Assembly: GCA_000799755.1 (NCBI GenBank)
Contig: JUHI01000001.1
Span: 558,001-622,000 of the forward strand
Reading direction: 5' to 3'
From: Martinezella tropici
Lineage (GTDB): Bacteria > Pseudomonadota > Alphaproteobacteria > Rhizobiales > Rhizobiaceae
DNA length: 64,000 nt
Under the pieces are notes generated by a model, which had not been told where the DNA came from, did no database searches, and saw nothing but the letters and a program-made list of their open reading frames with translations. This document shows positions 37,923 to 46,827 of the stretch, in pieces (positions within the stretch are counted from its first letter, which is position 1; each line of letters starts with the position of its first letter). Position numbers and translations under genes: made by a program.

Positions 37923-38368
37923 CTTACATCCTCCACTTGATCGATGTAGGCACCATAACCCTCTGCTTCCATGCGGTCACGCGGTACGAAACGAAGCGAA
38001 GCGGAATTGATGCAATAGCGCAGCCCGCCGCGATCGATCGGTCCGTCCGGGAAGACATGGCCCAGATGGCTGTCACCACCGGCCGAGCGCACTTCGACGC
38101 GCACCATACCGTGCGACATGTCCGTCAGCTCGCTGACATTCGCGGGCTCGATCGGCTTGGTGAAGCTTGGCCAGCCGCAGCCGGAATCGAATTTATCCGC
38201 AGACGCAAAAAGCGGCTCGCCCGAGACGATATCGACATAGATACCCGACTGCTTGTTGTAGAGATATTCGCCGGATCCGGGACGTTCCGTGCCGCTCTGC
38301 TGCGTCACGCGATACTGCTCAGGGGTAAGCTTGGCTACTGCCTCTGCCGTCTTGCTGTATTTGCCCAT
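37919..38368 (-). CDS. msrB: peptide methionine-R-sulfoxide reductase MsrB
   Basis: 149 residues. The catalytic Cys119 lies in [16 protein letters not shown] and the resolving Cys64 in [10 protein letters not shown]. The two CxxC pairs that bind zinc in E. coli MsrB are missing, so this is a zinc-free form. AAGGAG precedes the ATG. It reduces the R epimer, complementing MsrA encoded just downstream. Confidence 0.95.
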   Translation of the reverse strand: MGKYSKTAEAVAKLTPEQYRVTQQSGTERPGSGEYLYNKQSGIYVDIVSGEPLFASADKFDSGCGWPSFTKPIEPANVSELTDMSHGMVRVEVRSAGGDSHLGHVFPDGPIDRGGLRYCINSASLRFVPRDRMEAEGYGAYIDQVEDVR

Positions 38369-38549
38369 TGTTGTTCTCCTTGCCCCTCGGCACGCCTTCC
38401 GAGCTTGGCCTGATGTCTCAATGAGGACTCTGGAGGGCCGGATGAAGCTCGATCAGCGCTAAGGGAGTGGTTGCAGAGCCAATATAGGCATCGCGCGATC
38501 GATTTGCCATATCGGTCACGACTGCGTGACGCCCTGCCCTTCTCGAATC

Positions 38550-39047
38550 TTACCCGTTCGCCTTGCTTGAGCCGGTATAAATTGCGGCGATCGCCTCGAT
38601 TCCAGCCTGGTCATCGTGGTCGAAGCGGCCGGCGATCGGGCTGTCGAGATCGATCACACCGAAGACCTTTCCATCGCGGAACAGCGGCACGACCAGCTCC
38701 GAGCGCGAAGCGGCATCGCAGGCAATATGGCCGGGAAATGCATGCACATCCTCAACAAGGACGGACTGCGCCTTTTCGACCGCCGTCCCGCAAACGCCGC
38801 GGCCGACGGCGATGCGCACGCAAGCCGGCTTGCCCTGAAACGGCCCGAGCACAAGCTCGCCTTCCTGGCGCAGAAAATAGAAGCCGGCCCAGTTGAGATC
38901 CGGCAGCATCTGGAAGATCAGGGCGGATGTATTGGCTGCGTTGGCAATCGGGTCGTGCTCGCCGTCCAGCAAGGCCTTCAGCTGATCAGCAAGCTCGCGA
39001 TAAAACTCGGGCTTGCTGTCGTGTCGGATGGCTTTTTCTACGAACAT
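38550..39047 (-). CDS. msrC: free methionine-(R)-sulfoxide reductase (GAF domain)
   Basis: 165 residues, single GAF domain of the YebR/fRMsr family: LNWAGFYFLRQEGELVLGPF, then QGKPACVRIAVGRGVCGTA, HIACDAASRSELVVPLF and GVIDLDSPIAGRFD. The three cysteines used by fRMsr enzymes are present at 76, 86 and 110. It reduces free, not protein-bound, Met-R-sulfoxide. It lies 182 bp from msrB on the same strand, so the window holds all three classes of Msr activity together. The start at 39047 is preferred to a GTG at 39062. Confidence 0.9.
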   Translation of the reverse strand: MFVEKAIRHDSKPEFYRELADQLKALLDGEHDPIANAANTSALIFQMLPDLNWAGFYFLRQEGELVLGPFQGKPACVRIAVGRGVCGTAVEKAQSVLVEDVHAFPGHIACDAASRSELVVPLFRDGKVFGVIDLDSPIAGRFDHDDQAGIEAIAAIYTGSSKANG

Positions 39048-39084
39048 GGCTTGTTCTTTCACAGTTCTCGTCTTGAAGAAGCTA

Positions 39085-39894
39085 TCAGTCCTTATCGTCA
39101 GGCGGGCAAGGCCAGCCGGATGGCGCCTTCAGCCAGGAGGGCAATATCGTCGTATTGTCGCCGCAGGCCAGATTGACCTGTGCCTGCTGCAGACCACTCG
39201 CCTTCGACAGATCGACACCCTCGATGCGCGTCAGATACATGAAGGCGGCGCCAAAAGAGGTCGGTCCGTCTATTACCGCGCCGTTCAAGGTTGCGCGCGA
39301 GAGATTGGCGAAGGAGAAATTCGCGCCCGTCAGCACGGCCTTGTCGAAATCGGCTCGACCAAGCTCCGCTTTCTGAAAATCGGCATCTTTCAGCTGCGCA
39401 CCGGCAAATTCGGCCCGCTGCAATTCGGCATTGGCAAAGGAAACACCATTGGCGGAGGCATTGCTGAAATCCGAGCGATAGGCCTCGATCTTTGCGAAAT
39501 TGGCGCCGTCTGCCCTGGCATTCTTCAGCCAGGCCCGCACCAAAGTCGCCTTTTCGAGATTGGCGGACGTCAGGTTGGCGTCGCTGAGATCGGTGCTGTC
39601 GAAATGAGCGCCGGCAAGATTGGCGCCGTGTAGGTCGCTGTTCTGCAGCATGATATTGGTTTTGCTGCAGCCGCTCCAATCAAGTCCGGGGCCGGCGACA
39701 TTGCCGCAATCGGCCGCGCGCAGGGCGTTGGTGCTGGAACCCAGAAGAAATGCGGCGCTCAACGCCAGCACGCCGAAGCCGGTGGCAATCCCCACTCTCT
39801 TTCTGACGGCATTGTCGCGCAAAGCGCCGCAACACTGGCGTCCACTTACAAACGTCTCCCCGGCCAATCTGACTATCCCCTCAACTCGGTCCAT
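39085..39894 (-). CDS. exported or membrane-anchored pentapeptide-repeat protein
   Basis: 269 residues. A hydrophobic segment at about 35-60 (GIATGFGVLALSAAFLLGSS) ends in ALRAADCGN, consistent with a late signal peptide or anchor. About 22 pentapeptide repeats follow (NSDLHGANLAGAHFDSTDLS, then ANLTSANLEKATL and so on) with the A(D/N)LXX pattern that folds into a right-handed quadrilateral beta-helix. The C-terminus has two cysteines (NLACGDN, WPCPPDD). No enzymatic motif; such proteins can mimic DNA or act as scaffolds, but no function can be assigned. The start at 39894 has GGAG seven bases upstream. Confidence 0.82.
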   Translation of the reverse strand: MDRVEGIVRLAGETFVSGRQCCGALRDNAVRKRVGIATGFGVLALSAAFLLGSSTNALRAADCGNVAGPGLDWSGCSKTNIMLQNSDLHGANLAGAHFDSTDLSDANLTSANLEKATLVRAWLKNARADGANFAKIEAYRSDFSNASANGVSFANAELQRAEFAGAQLKDADFQKAELGRADFDKAVLTGANFSFANLSRATLNGAVIDGPTSFGAAFMYLTRIEGVDLSKASGLQQAQVNLACGDNTTILPSWLKAPSGWPCPPDDKD

Positions 39895-40223
39895 TCCGTC
39901 ACTCCGCTCTAGCAGGCGCCAACCGAACCCCTCCATGAGTCGGATGCACGTCCCTCTTCCTTGTATATGGTGCTTCGGGCGACAAAAAGGGCCGGTTTTG
40001 TAAAAGCATATTTCAGGCGTGATCTGGATTGCGATCGGAGGGATCGGGAGCAGGCTCTATCGCCGCTGCAACGATGGCGGCAAAGCCAGAAGTCTCTGAC
40101 GTCGAGGCAACCTGCATATCAAGACGGAAGGCCGCGGCCGCGCGGCGGCAAGACCTTGCGCTCTACAGGCGACTGGCGTTTCTTTATAGGAGGTTTTTCG
40201 GGAAAAAGATCAGTGTTTTAAGC
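39895..40223. other. gene-free stretch before tRNA-Pro
   Basis: 329 bases between the pentapeptide gene and tRNA-Pro. The frames present are short and without domain or codon signal. A GC-only stretch (GGCCGCGGCCGCGCGGCGG near 40130-40150) is the only notable feature; nothing functional was recognised. Confidence 0.5.
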
Positions 40224-40300
40224 TGGTCGGAGTGGAGTGATTCGAACACTCGACCCCCACGTCCCGAACGTGGTGCGCTACCAGACTGCGCTACACTCCG
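40224..40300 (-). tRNA. tRNA-Pro (anticodon CGG)
   Basis: On the minus strand a 77-base cloverleaf starts CGGAGTGTAGCGCAGTCTGG and ends with CACTCCG, the discriminator A and encoded CCA (40224-40226). The acceptor stem CGGAGTG pairs with CACTCCG. The anticodon arm CCACG-TTCGGGA-CGTGG places CGG in the loop, and the T arm contains GTTCGAATC. It reads CCG proline codons. Confidence 0.95.
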
Positions 40301-40604
40301 TGACCAGCGGCGCTTCTATAGACCAGCCATTTTTGATGTACAAGCACCAATTTCAAAAAAGCGTTTGATTTTTGACGAAAAGATTACAGCCATATCTGCC
40401 TAGAAAACGGGCAGGAATTGTCGGCCGAAAACACCGGCGTGCAAAAGACGCAACAGGTAGCGTAAAATCCCGCTTGTACACGCGGATGGGAATTTTCTTT
40501 TGCCGGCTTTGGCGCTAAAGCCCTAAGCGGGACAGGTGGAAACGTCGTTGGACAGAGCGGCTTTTCCGCAACCGAATGCGTGACAGAAGCTCAAGGACGA
40601 CACG
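40301..40604. other. gene-free stretch upstream of small lipoprotein
   Basis: 304 bases lying upstream of the minus-strand tRNA-Pro and the plus-strand lipoprotein gene, hence holding both promoters. No ORF with codon signal, no clear repeat or palindrome was seen, apart from some A/T-rich runs near 40330-40390. Confidence 0.5.
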
Positions 40605-41021
40605 ATGAATATCCGCATGATCACCGCGGCTGGACTGCTGCTGGCTCTAGCCGGTTGCAGCACCACAACCACAACCACGACAGCGGCCCTGCCGCTGCTT
40701 GCCAAGAACCCGGTTCAGGATCGCTGGCAGGGCCAGTCCGCTGGCCGCTTCTTCGCAGCCTACGGCCCGCCGATCTCCGATCGCGACGAAAGCGGCAACC
40801 GCGTCTATACGTGGCGCGGCGGCTACAAGAACGTCACCATCGTCACCAAGGACGGCAAGAAGACCGGCAAGCGCTCCCTCAGCTGCAAGGCCGACATCGT
40901 CACCAACCAGAGCTACGAAATCCGCTCGGTCCGCATCCTCGGCGACCAGCCCGGCGTCAACGGCCCGTCCTACTGCGCCGAGCTTCTGGCTCCGCCGGAA
41001 AAGGCAGCAGCAGCCAGCTGA
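40605..41021 (+). CDS. small outer-membrane lipoprotein, function unknown
   Basis: 138 residues. MNIRMITAAGLLLALAGCST has a lipobox (LALAGC) with Cys18, followed by a run of seven Thr. The mature part (RFFAAYGPPISDRDESGNRV, then YTWRGGYKNV and SLSCKADIVTNQSYEIRSVR) has two cysteines that could form a disulfide, and the GPP...YTWR pattern resembles small outer-membrane lipoproteins with a BamE-like fold. AAGGACG precedes the start. Monocistronic, convergent with the membrane protein gene at 41089. Confidence 0.78.
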   Translation: MNIRMITAAGLLLALAGCSTTTTTTTAALPLLAKNPVQDRWQGQSAGRFFAAYGPPISDRDESGNRVYTWRGGYKNVTIVTKDGKKTGKRSLSCKADIVTNQSYEIRSVRILGDQPGVNGPSYCAELLAPPEKAAAAS

Positions 41022-41088
41022 GGCGAAGCTTCATCACGGAACAATGCCAGCGGGCGGCCTGCAAGGGCCGCCTGTTGCGTTTTGGGGA

Positions 41089-42819
41089 TCAGCCATTCGC
41101 TGCGGCGAGTGCCTCGCAGCTCTTCGAGCGCGGCATATCGGCAGCTGGGACAAAGGCCTTGTCGATGGCATAGAGCTTGGCAAACGGAGTTTCGGCCGCA
41201 AGTTTCACGCCTTGCGGAACCACGCCGCCGAAGCGATCCTCGACATCGGCATTGACGAGCAGGACAAAGTCGAAGCGCCGCCGCCAATCCTTGAGATAGG
41301 GTGCGATGTCGCTGAAAGCCCGGATTTCATCGGGACAATCCAGAAGGCTTATGGAGAACAGATTGCCCTCCGGTACGGCGATATCGCTCCATGGCGGCAA
41401 CACGGTCAGCGGCTGCTTGCCCTTGGCGGTAAAGATCGTCGGCACGAAGGCATGCGCATAGGGAACGGCAAGCGTCGGCAGATGCCGGAAGACATCCTGG
41501 CTCCAGGCGAAATACCGATGATCCACCATGTCACGCGTGCCCCGCTGCCGCGTGACCGGCAGGATCGCCGCGCCCTCGGGCACCGCGGCCAGGACGGTCC
41601 GGATGTCGGCTACATCGGCCTCCCCATTCCACCAATTGACACCGATCCAGGCTGTTCTGCCCAACACGATCGTTGAAAGCACGAGCATGACGACCAACGC
41701 CTGACGGTGTGGCAGGCGAGGCAAAGGGCAGATCGTCACCATGGCGACGAGGGCGGCCATGATCGGAAAGCGCCAGCTGATCCAGCCGGTCCCTAGCATG
41801 TGGCGCGGCACGATGCAGGACAGAAGCAAGAGACCAACAGCGGCGACCGCCATACCAACATGCACCGTCATGCGACGGGTACGCATTGCATAGGTGCAGA
41901 CGAGGATCAGCGGGATGAGGAACAGCATGTCGGCGAGCAGCGTATAGCTCCAGAGCGCCGACAGCAGGTTGGCGATGATCAGAGCAATGGAATTGTTCCA
42001 GGACGCAGCGAGGCCGCCACCGCCATCAGGCAGGACAGGCTGGTAGAGGAAAAGGCAAATCGCCGGCAAGGCGCAGGCCAGCATCGCAATCAGGAGCCTG
42101 CCGCAAAGGCGCAGGAAATTGCGCGGCGAGGTCAGGGCCGCCGTCGTCGACGAGAATTCGAGGCCGCAGACGAGCGCCATGTAGAAGCCAAGCGAAAACA
42201 GGTGCATGACCGTCAGCAGCAGCCCTGCCAAGAGACGCCAGCCGAAGAGCACGACCGGATTGCGCGATTGCAGGGCATGGTCGGCTGTCGCGAAGAACAG
42301 CGCCATACCGAGCCCGATCTGGAAATTGATGAAGCCGCCGATCAGCGTCGCGCACCAGGCGAAATACAATATGCCGATCTGCCAGTAGTAGCCGCCGCCA
42401 TGCAGGCGCCGGTGCAGCGCGATCGCGCCGAGCGGCGGCAGCACGATCGCCAGGAAGAGAAGGCTGCGCGCAAGCAGCGACACGCCGATCAGCGGCCCGA
42501 GCCAATAGGCGGCGAGATCGATGCCGACATTCGTGAAAGTCTTGTTCCAATCGAGCGCATAGATCCGATGAAACGGTGGTGTGTCGATGCCGCCGGCGAG
42601 CAGCCACATGCGCGCATAGTGGTTGGGATAATCGAGGAGCGGCGGGAACTTGAAGGCGGCGACAAGGACGGCAACCAAGAGCAGGAAGGCCGCAATGACG
42701 ATGCCCGGCTTTTGCCTGACGGCAACGGCATCCGTATCGATCGTCCGACCCGCCGACACGGCATCGGAAACCGCCGTCTGCTCGATCGACGATAAAGTCG
42801 CGGAATGCCGCGGCGTCAC
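41089..42819 (-). CDS. polytopic membrane protein, possible GT-C-type glycosyltransferase
   Basis: 576 residues with about 11 hydrophobic segments and a C-terminal soluble part of about 170 residues. The early loop FPPLLDYPNHYARMWLLAGG has an acidic residue after the first helix as in GT-C sugar transferases (lipid-linked donor). It overlaps the GT2 gene by four bases (ATGA), so the pair is translated together: the GT2 would load a sugar on a polyprenyl phosphate and this protein would use it. That partnership is inferred from order and topology; no acceptor is known. Confidence 0.65.
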   Translation of the reverse strand: MTPRHSATLSSIEQTAVSDAVSAGRTIDTDAVAVRQKPGIVIAAFLLLVAVLVAAFKFPPLLDYPNHYARMWLLAGGIDTPPFHRIYALDWNKTFTNVGIDLAAYWLGPLIGVSLLARSLLFLAIVLPPLGAIALHRRLHGGGYYWQIGILYFAWCATLIGGFINFQIGLGMALFFATADHALQSRNPVVLFGWRLLAGLLLTVMHLFSLGFYMALVCGLEFSSTTAALTSPRNFLRLCGRLLIAMLACALPAICLFLYQPVLPDGGGGLAASWNNSIALIIANLLSALWSYTLLADMLFLIPLILVCTYAMRTRRMTVHVGMAVAAVGLLLLSCIVPRHMLGTGWISWRFPIMAALVAMVTICPLPRLPHRQALVVMLVLSTIVLGRTAWIGVNWWNGEADVADIRTVLAAVPEGAAILPVTRQRGTRDMVDHRYFAWSQDVFRHLPTLAVPYAHAFVPTIFTAKGKQPLTVLPPWSDIAVPEGNLFSISLLDCPDEIRAFSDIAPYLKDWRRRFDFVLLVNADVEDRFGGVVPQGVKLAAETPFAKLYAIDKAFVPAADMPRSKSCEALAAANG

Positions 42820-43889
42820 TGAATCGCCCTCACTTGCGCCGCACCATCAGCCCCTTCGCCGAGCCCGTGCAGGGCATCGTCGAGCACGCGGCGTTTGCCT
42901 GCCGCATCCATATCGGAAAAGCCGCCGGGGATATCGAGCGATCGGTCGCCCTGCAGGAGGCTTTCGATCATGAACATCGGCCGCCGCTTGTTCTCCTGCA
43001 CGAGGCGGCCGACATACTCGCCGATGATGCCGATGCAGATCAGCTGAATGGCGCTGAAGGCGGTAATGGCCGCCATGATGCTCGACCAGCCGACGATCGT
43101 CTCGCCTTCAACCCAGCGGATGAGCGTGTAAAACAGCAGCAGGGCGGCGCAGCCCGCACTTGCGAGACCGAGCCAGGTGCTGATGCGCAGCGGCACGGTG
43201 GAAAAGCTGGTGATCGCGTCGATCGCGAAATTGATCATCTTGCGCAGCGGATATTTGGTCGTGCCGGCAAAGCGCGCATCGCGCTCATAGGGCAGCGCCA
43301 CCTGTCGGCCGCCGATCCAGCTCACCATGCCGCGGATAAAGCGGTCCCGCTCCGGCATGGCCAGCAGAATATCGACGACGCGGCGGCGCATCAGCCGGAA
43401 ATCACCGACATCGCGCGGGATCGCGACCGAGGCGAGCCGCGACAGGAGCCGATAGAAGAGCGAGGCGGAGGCAAGCTTGAACCAGCTCTCCCCCTGCCGG
43501 CGCACGCGCTGGCCATAGACGACGTCCGCGCCGCGATCCATGATCGGCATCATCATCAGCAGGAGCTCCGGCGGGTCCTGAAGATCGGCATCGATCAGCA
43601 GCACCCGCTCGCCGCGCGAGGCGGCAAGACCGGCGGTCGCGGCAAGCTGGTGGCCGTGATTGCGCATGAGGCGCACGCCGAGCACCTGCGGCGTCGTTGC
43701 GGCAAGCGAGGCGATGATCTCCCAGGTGCCGTCCGTCGATCCATCATCCACGAGGACGATCTCGAAGGCTTCGCCGGCAATGCCCCGCGCCGTCGCCTCC
43801 GCCCGCCGGCAAAATTCGCCAAGCCCCTCCTCCTCATTGTGGCAGGGAGCAACGATGGAAAGCAGCAGTTCCTGGGGTTTCTGGTTCAT
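42816..43889 (-). CDS. GT2 glycosyltransferase, polyprenyl-phosphate sugar synthase type (GtrB/ArnC/DPM-like)
   Basis: 357 residues. The GT-A domain shows LSIVAPCHNEEEGLGEFCRR, IVLVDDGSTDGTWEII, RNHGHQLAATAGLAAS and LLIDADLQDPPELLL. Two C-terminal helices (about 230-250 and 265-290) end in GEYVGRLVQENKRRPMFMIE, the GtrB signature. Such enzymes move glucose, mannose or aminoarabinose to undecaprenyl phosphate at the inner membrane. Start 43889 was chosen for an AGG five bases upstream; 43901 is the alternative. First gene of a two-gene unit. Confidence 0.88.
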   Translation of the reverse strand: MNQKPQELLLSIVAPCHNEEEGLGEFCRRAEATARGIAGEAFEIVLVDDGSTDGTWEIIASLAATTPQVLGVRLMRNHGHQLAATAGLAASRGERVLLIDADLQDPPELLLMMMPIMDRGADVVYGQRVRRQGESWFKLASASLFYRLLSRLASVAIPRDVGDFRLMRRRVVDILLAMPERDRFIRGMVSWIGGRQVALPYERDARFAGTTKYPLRKMINFAIDAITSFSTVPLRISTWLGLASAGCAALLLFYTLIRWVEGETIVGWSSIMAAITAFSAIQLICIGIIGEYVGRLVQENKRRPMFMIESLLQGDRSLDIPGGFSDMDAAGKRRVLDDALHGLGEGADGAAQVRAIQ

Positions 43890-44325
43890 GATCGCCTGCA
43901 TCGAAAAGATGGCGATCAGAGTGCCGGAAAAAGGTCAAACAAGCTTTAAGGGCGGATGAATGGCGCACCGCGCAATTTCGCGCATTGGTTTCATGACCAA
44001 GCGAAGCCGGCGCCATTGCCTGGCCTCGACCGGCCACACCGACAGCACTGCTGCTGGCTCTCGCAGATCCTTGAAGACGAGCCGCCATCGGTGCCAAGCC
44101 GAGTCCGTGTCCGCATCGCGAATCGCCTGCAAATCGCGGGGAATCGCCGATTCGGGCGAGACATATATGCTTTAGCATCTTCAAAAATGTTTCCACCCGA
44201 CCCTTGACCCAGAAAGATTGTCGTTGAATATGTTTTTCGGGAGATGCTTGCAGTCTAAGGTTACGCGCTATCGAAATCGTTGCGGCGGCCCAAATGTATG
44301 ATCTCCCGTCAGAAGGAGAGCCCCC
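43890..44325. other. gene-free region before the ABC transporter operon
   Basis: 436 bases divergent between the GT2 gene and the amino-acid ABC operon. Frames of 60-120 codons exist on both strands but have no ribosome site, no domain and poor codon pattern. The promoter of the ABC operon should lie in 44200-44310; no clear -35/-10 pair or operator was recognised. Confidence 0.5.
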
Positions 44326-45141
44326 TTGAAAAATAAAGCACTTATCTTATTGGTCGCCACCGTGGCTTCCGGCCTTGCAACCGTAATTTGTGGAACTTCC
44401 GTTGCCGTCGCTCAGGATGCGGCAACCAACATCGTGGTCGGCGCCGATACCACGTTCCCGCCCTTTGAAACCGAAAAGGACGGCGTCGTCACGGGCTTCG
44501 ACATTGACATGATCAATGCGATCGCCAGGGCCGAGAACATGACGGTCACGCTGAAGACCCTGCCGTTCAACGGGCTCATCCCGAGCTTGCAGGCCGGCTC
44601 GATCGATGCCGCGGTCGCGGGCATCACGATCAAGACTAGCCGGTTGCAGAACGCCAATTTCAGCGATGCATATTACAAGTCCGGCCTGTCGGTTCTGGTG
44701 AAGGCGGACTCCAGCATCAAGAGCTTCGATGATCTGAAGGGTCATGTCGTCGCCACGAAGAAGGCAACGTCTTCGGTCGATTACCTGACGGGCCACGGCT
44801 TCTCATCCGATTACATCAAGCAGTTCCAGAGCATCGACGCCGCCTATCAGGCCCTTATGACCGGCGGTGCGGACGCGGTGATCTTCGACAACCCCGTCAA
44901 CATCGACTTCAAGGCCAAGCACAGCGGCGTGCAGACCGTCGGCCCGCTGCTGACGGGCGAATATTACGGCATCGCCATCAGCAAGACGAAGCCCGATCTC
45001 GTCGCCAAGATCAATGACGGCCTCGCCAAGATCCGCAAGAGCGGTGAGTATCATCAGCTGTTCGTGAAGTATTTTGGCGGCGATACGAGCGGCGAGGTCA
45101 ACGACGTGGTCGACCCGGCAAAGGTCGCGCTTTCGGAATAA
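44326..45141 (+). CDS. polar amino acid ABC transporter, substrate-binding protein
   Basis: 271 residues starting with TTG; AGAAGGAGAG lies six bases upstream and no ATG fits. A signal peptide (about 1-29, ending AVAQD) is followed by the SBP_bac_3 fold: IVVGADTTFPPFETEKDGVV, TGFDIDMINAIARAE, GLIPSLQAGSIDAAVAG, FSDAYYKSGLSVLVKA and the C-terminal GEYYGIAISKTKPDLVAKIN. The family binds Gln, Glu, His, Arg or cystine; the ligand is not predictable. First of three genes; a strong hairpin separates it from the permease. Confidence 0.92.
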   Translation: MKNKALILLVATVASGLATVICGTSVAVAQDAATNIVVGADTTFPPFETEKDGVVTGFDIDMINAIARAENMTVTLKTLPFNGLIPSLQAGSIDAAVAGITIKTSRLQNANFSDAYYKSGLSVLVKADSSIKSFDDLKGHVVATKKATSSVDYLTGHGFSSDYIKQFQSIDAAYQALMTGGADAVIFDNPVNIDFKAKHSGVQTVGPLLTGEYYGIAISKTKPDLVAKINDGLAKIRKSGEYHQLFVKYFGGDTSGEVNDVVDPAKVALSE

Positions 45142-45193
45142 TATCGGCCGGCGATATTTCAGGCTTCCCGGAAGTCATGTGATTGATCCGTAA

Positions 45194-45223
45194 GCTGCGT
45201 AGCGCTTGATCGCGCTGCGCAGC
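45194..45223 (+). promoter_or_regulatory. intercistronic 12-bp stem-loop
   Basis: GCTGCGTAGCGC (45194-45205) and GCGCTGCGCAGC (45212-45223) form a 12-bp stem with one G-U pair and a TTGATC loop. There is no T-run after it. Between a binding-protein gene and its permease such stems usually protect the upstream mRNA from 3' decay or partly stop transcription, giving more binding protein than channel. Confidence 0.7.
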
Positions 45224-45277
45224 CCGCATCGATCCTCCGGTACATAATAAATAAAACAAACAAATAAGGCACGGTTC

Positions 45278-45946
45278 ATGGACGCCATCTGGCAAAATTT
45301 ACCTGTGATCCTCAACGGTCTGCTCCTGACGATCGAGTATTCGGTCGTCGCTATCATCCTGATGGTGATCATCGGGCTGGTTGCGGCGCTCATGCGTCTT
45401 TCGAAGGTTGCGCCGCTGCGATGGATCGCCACCGCCTATGTCGAGATTTTCCGATCGACGCCCTTGCTGGTCCAGCTCTTCTTCATCGTGCTCGGCCTGC
45501 CGGCAATTCTGCCTGTCAATGCCTGGTTCGGGCAGCTCACCTACCCTATCCTCGCAGCCGCCCTCACCCTCAGCCTGAACGAGGGCGCCTATGTCACCGA
45601 GATCGTCCGCGCCGGCATCCTCGGCGTCGACCGGGGGCAGAAGGAGGCAGCGGCAAGCATCGCGATGACCGGCTTCCAGACGATGCGCTACATCGTTCTG
45701 CCGCAGGCCTTCAAGCGCATGATCCCGCCATTGGTCAACCAGGCGGCCCAGACAATCAAGGATACCTCACTGCTGGCGCCGGTCGGCATTGCCGAGCTGG
45801 TCTACAAGGGCGAGATCGTGATTGCCGAAACCTTCGCATCCTTCACGATCTGGGGTTTCGTCGCGGTACTTTACTTCATCATGATCTTCTCCCTGTCGAA
45901 GTGCTCGTCCTATATCGAGAGGAGGCTTCAAGTTGATAAGCGTTAA
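45278..45946 (+). CDS. polar amino acid ABC transporter, permease
   Basis: 222 residues with about five hydrophobic helices of the HisM/GlnP family: [40 protein letters not shown], and the ATPase-contact EAA loop [20 protein letters not shown] with [15 protein letters not shown] single permease gene suggests a homodimer. The downstream ATPase gene begins 14 bases before its stop. Confidence 0.93.
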   Translation: MDAIWQNLPVILNGLLLTIEYSVVAIILMVIIGLVAALMRLSKVAPLRWIATAYVEIFRSTPLLVQLFFIVLGLPAILPVNAWFGQLTYPILAAALTLSLNEGAYVTEIVRAGILGVDRGQKEAAASIAMTGFQTMRYIVLPQAFKRMIPPLVNQAAQTIKDTSLLAPVGIAELVYKGEIVIAETFASFTIWGFVAVLYFIMIFSLSKCSSYIERRLQVDKR

Positions 45947-46655
45947 AGAGCTTCACAAGTCCTTCGGGCATCATGAAATCCTCAAAGGCATCACCACGCA
46001 TGTGGAGAACAACGAAGTCGTCGTCGTCATCGGACCGTCGGGAAGCGGCAAGAGCACTTTCCTGCGCTGCCTGAACGGGCTGGAGACGCCAACCAGCGGC
46101 GACATCGAAGTCGCAGGGATGATGCTGACCGACCCCAAGACCAACATCCACAAGCTGCGTCAGCATGTCGGGATGGTGTTCCAGCAGTTCAATCTCTTCA
46201 AGCACCTGACGATCCTGGAAAACATCACGATCGGGCCACGCAAGGTCAAGAAGGTTGCGCCTGAGGAGGCCGAACGCGTGGCGCATGACCTGCTGGCAAA
46301 AGTCGGCCTGCGCGGCAAGGAAGCGAACTATCCCGACGAGCTTTCCGGCGGTCAGCAGCAGCGTGTCGCCATCGCGCGCGCGCTGGCGATGGGGCCCGAC
46401 GTCATGCTCTTCGACGAGCCGACTTCGGCGCTCGACCCCGAGATGGTGGGCGAAGTGCTGCAGGTCATGAACGATCTGGCGCGGGAAGGCATGACGATGG
46501 TCGTCGTCACCCACGAAATGGGCTTTGCCCGCGAAGTGGGCCACCGCGTGATCTTCATGGATCACGGCCAGATCCTCGAAGAAGGTCCTCCGAAGGAGCT
46601 CTTCTCAAATCCGCAGATGGATCGAACCAAGAATTTTCTGGCGAAGATCCTTTGA
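45933..46655 (+). CDS. polar amino acid ABC transporter, ATP-binding protein (GlnQ type)
   Basis: 240 residues from a TTG start with GAGAGGAGG nine bases upstream, overlapping the permease end by 14 bp. Walker [12 protein letters not shown]-loop [16 protein letters not shown], signature [16 protein letters not shown], Walker [15 protein letters not shown] and the switch His in [12 protein letters not shown] are complete. It powers uptake of the same polar amino acid. A UUCG-capped terminator follows the stop directly. Confidence 0.95.
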   Translation: MISVKELHKSFGHHEILKGITTHVENNEVVVVIGPSGSGKSTFLRCLNGLETPTSGDIEVAGMMLTDPKTNIHKLRQHVGMVFQQFNLFKHLTILENITIGPRKVKKVAPEEAERVAHDLLAKVGLRGKEANYPDELSGGQQQRVAIARALAMGPDVMLFDEPTSALDPEMVGEVLQVMNDLAREGMTMVVVTHEMGFAREVGHRVIFMDHGQILEEGPPKELFSNPQMDRTKNFLAKIL

Positions 46656-46660
46656 CCAGG

Positions 46661-46684
46661 AGGCCCGCTTCGGCGGGCCTTTTC
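46661..46684 (+). terminator. rho-independent terminator with TTCG loop
   Basis: AGGCCCGC (46661-46668), loop TTCG, GCGGGCCT (46673-46680), then four to five T. It starts six bases after the ATPase stop; the UUCG tetraloop makes the stem especially stable. Confidence 0.9.
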
Positions 46685-46827
46685 GTTTTGGTGATGGGAT
46701 GGCGAGTTCAGTGCGAGTGCGCCGGTCCCATTGTCGACGGGATATTGGCCATCTGGTGCCGTGTTAACAAGACATTACTTGGGGCGGCGGCGACCGCCAG
46801 CGGACGTGTGAAGCGGTGGTGCAACCT

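Noticed and set aside
43834..44196. 120-codon minus-strand frame upstream of the GT2 gene
   Set aside because: Overlaps the GT2 start in another frame, random-looking composition.
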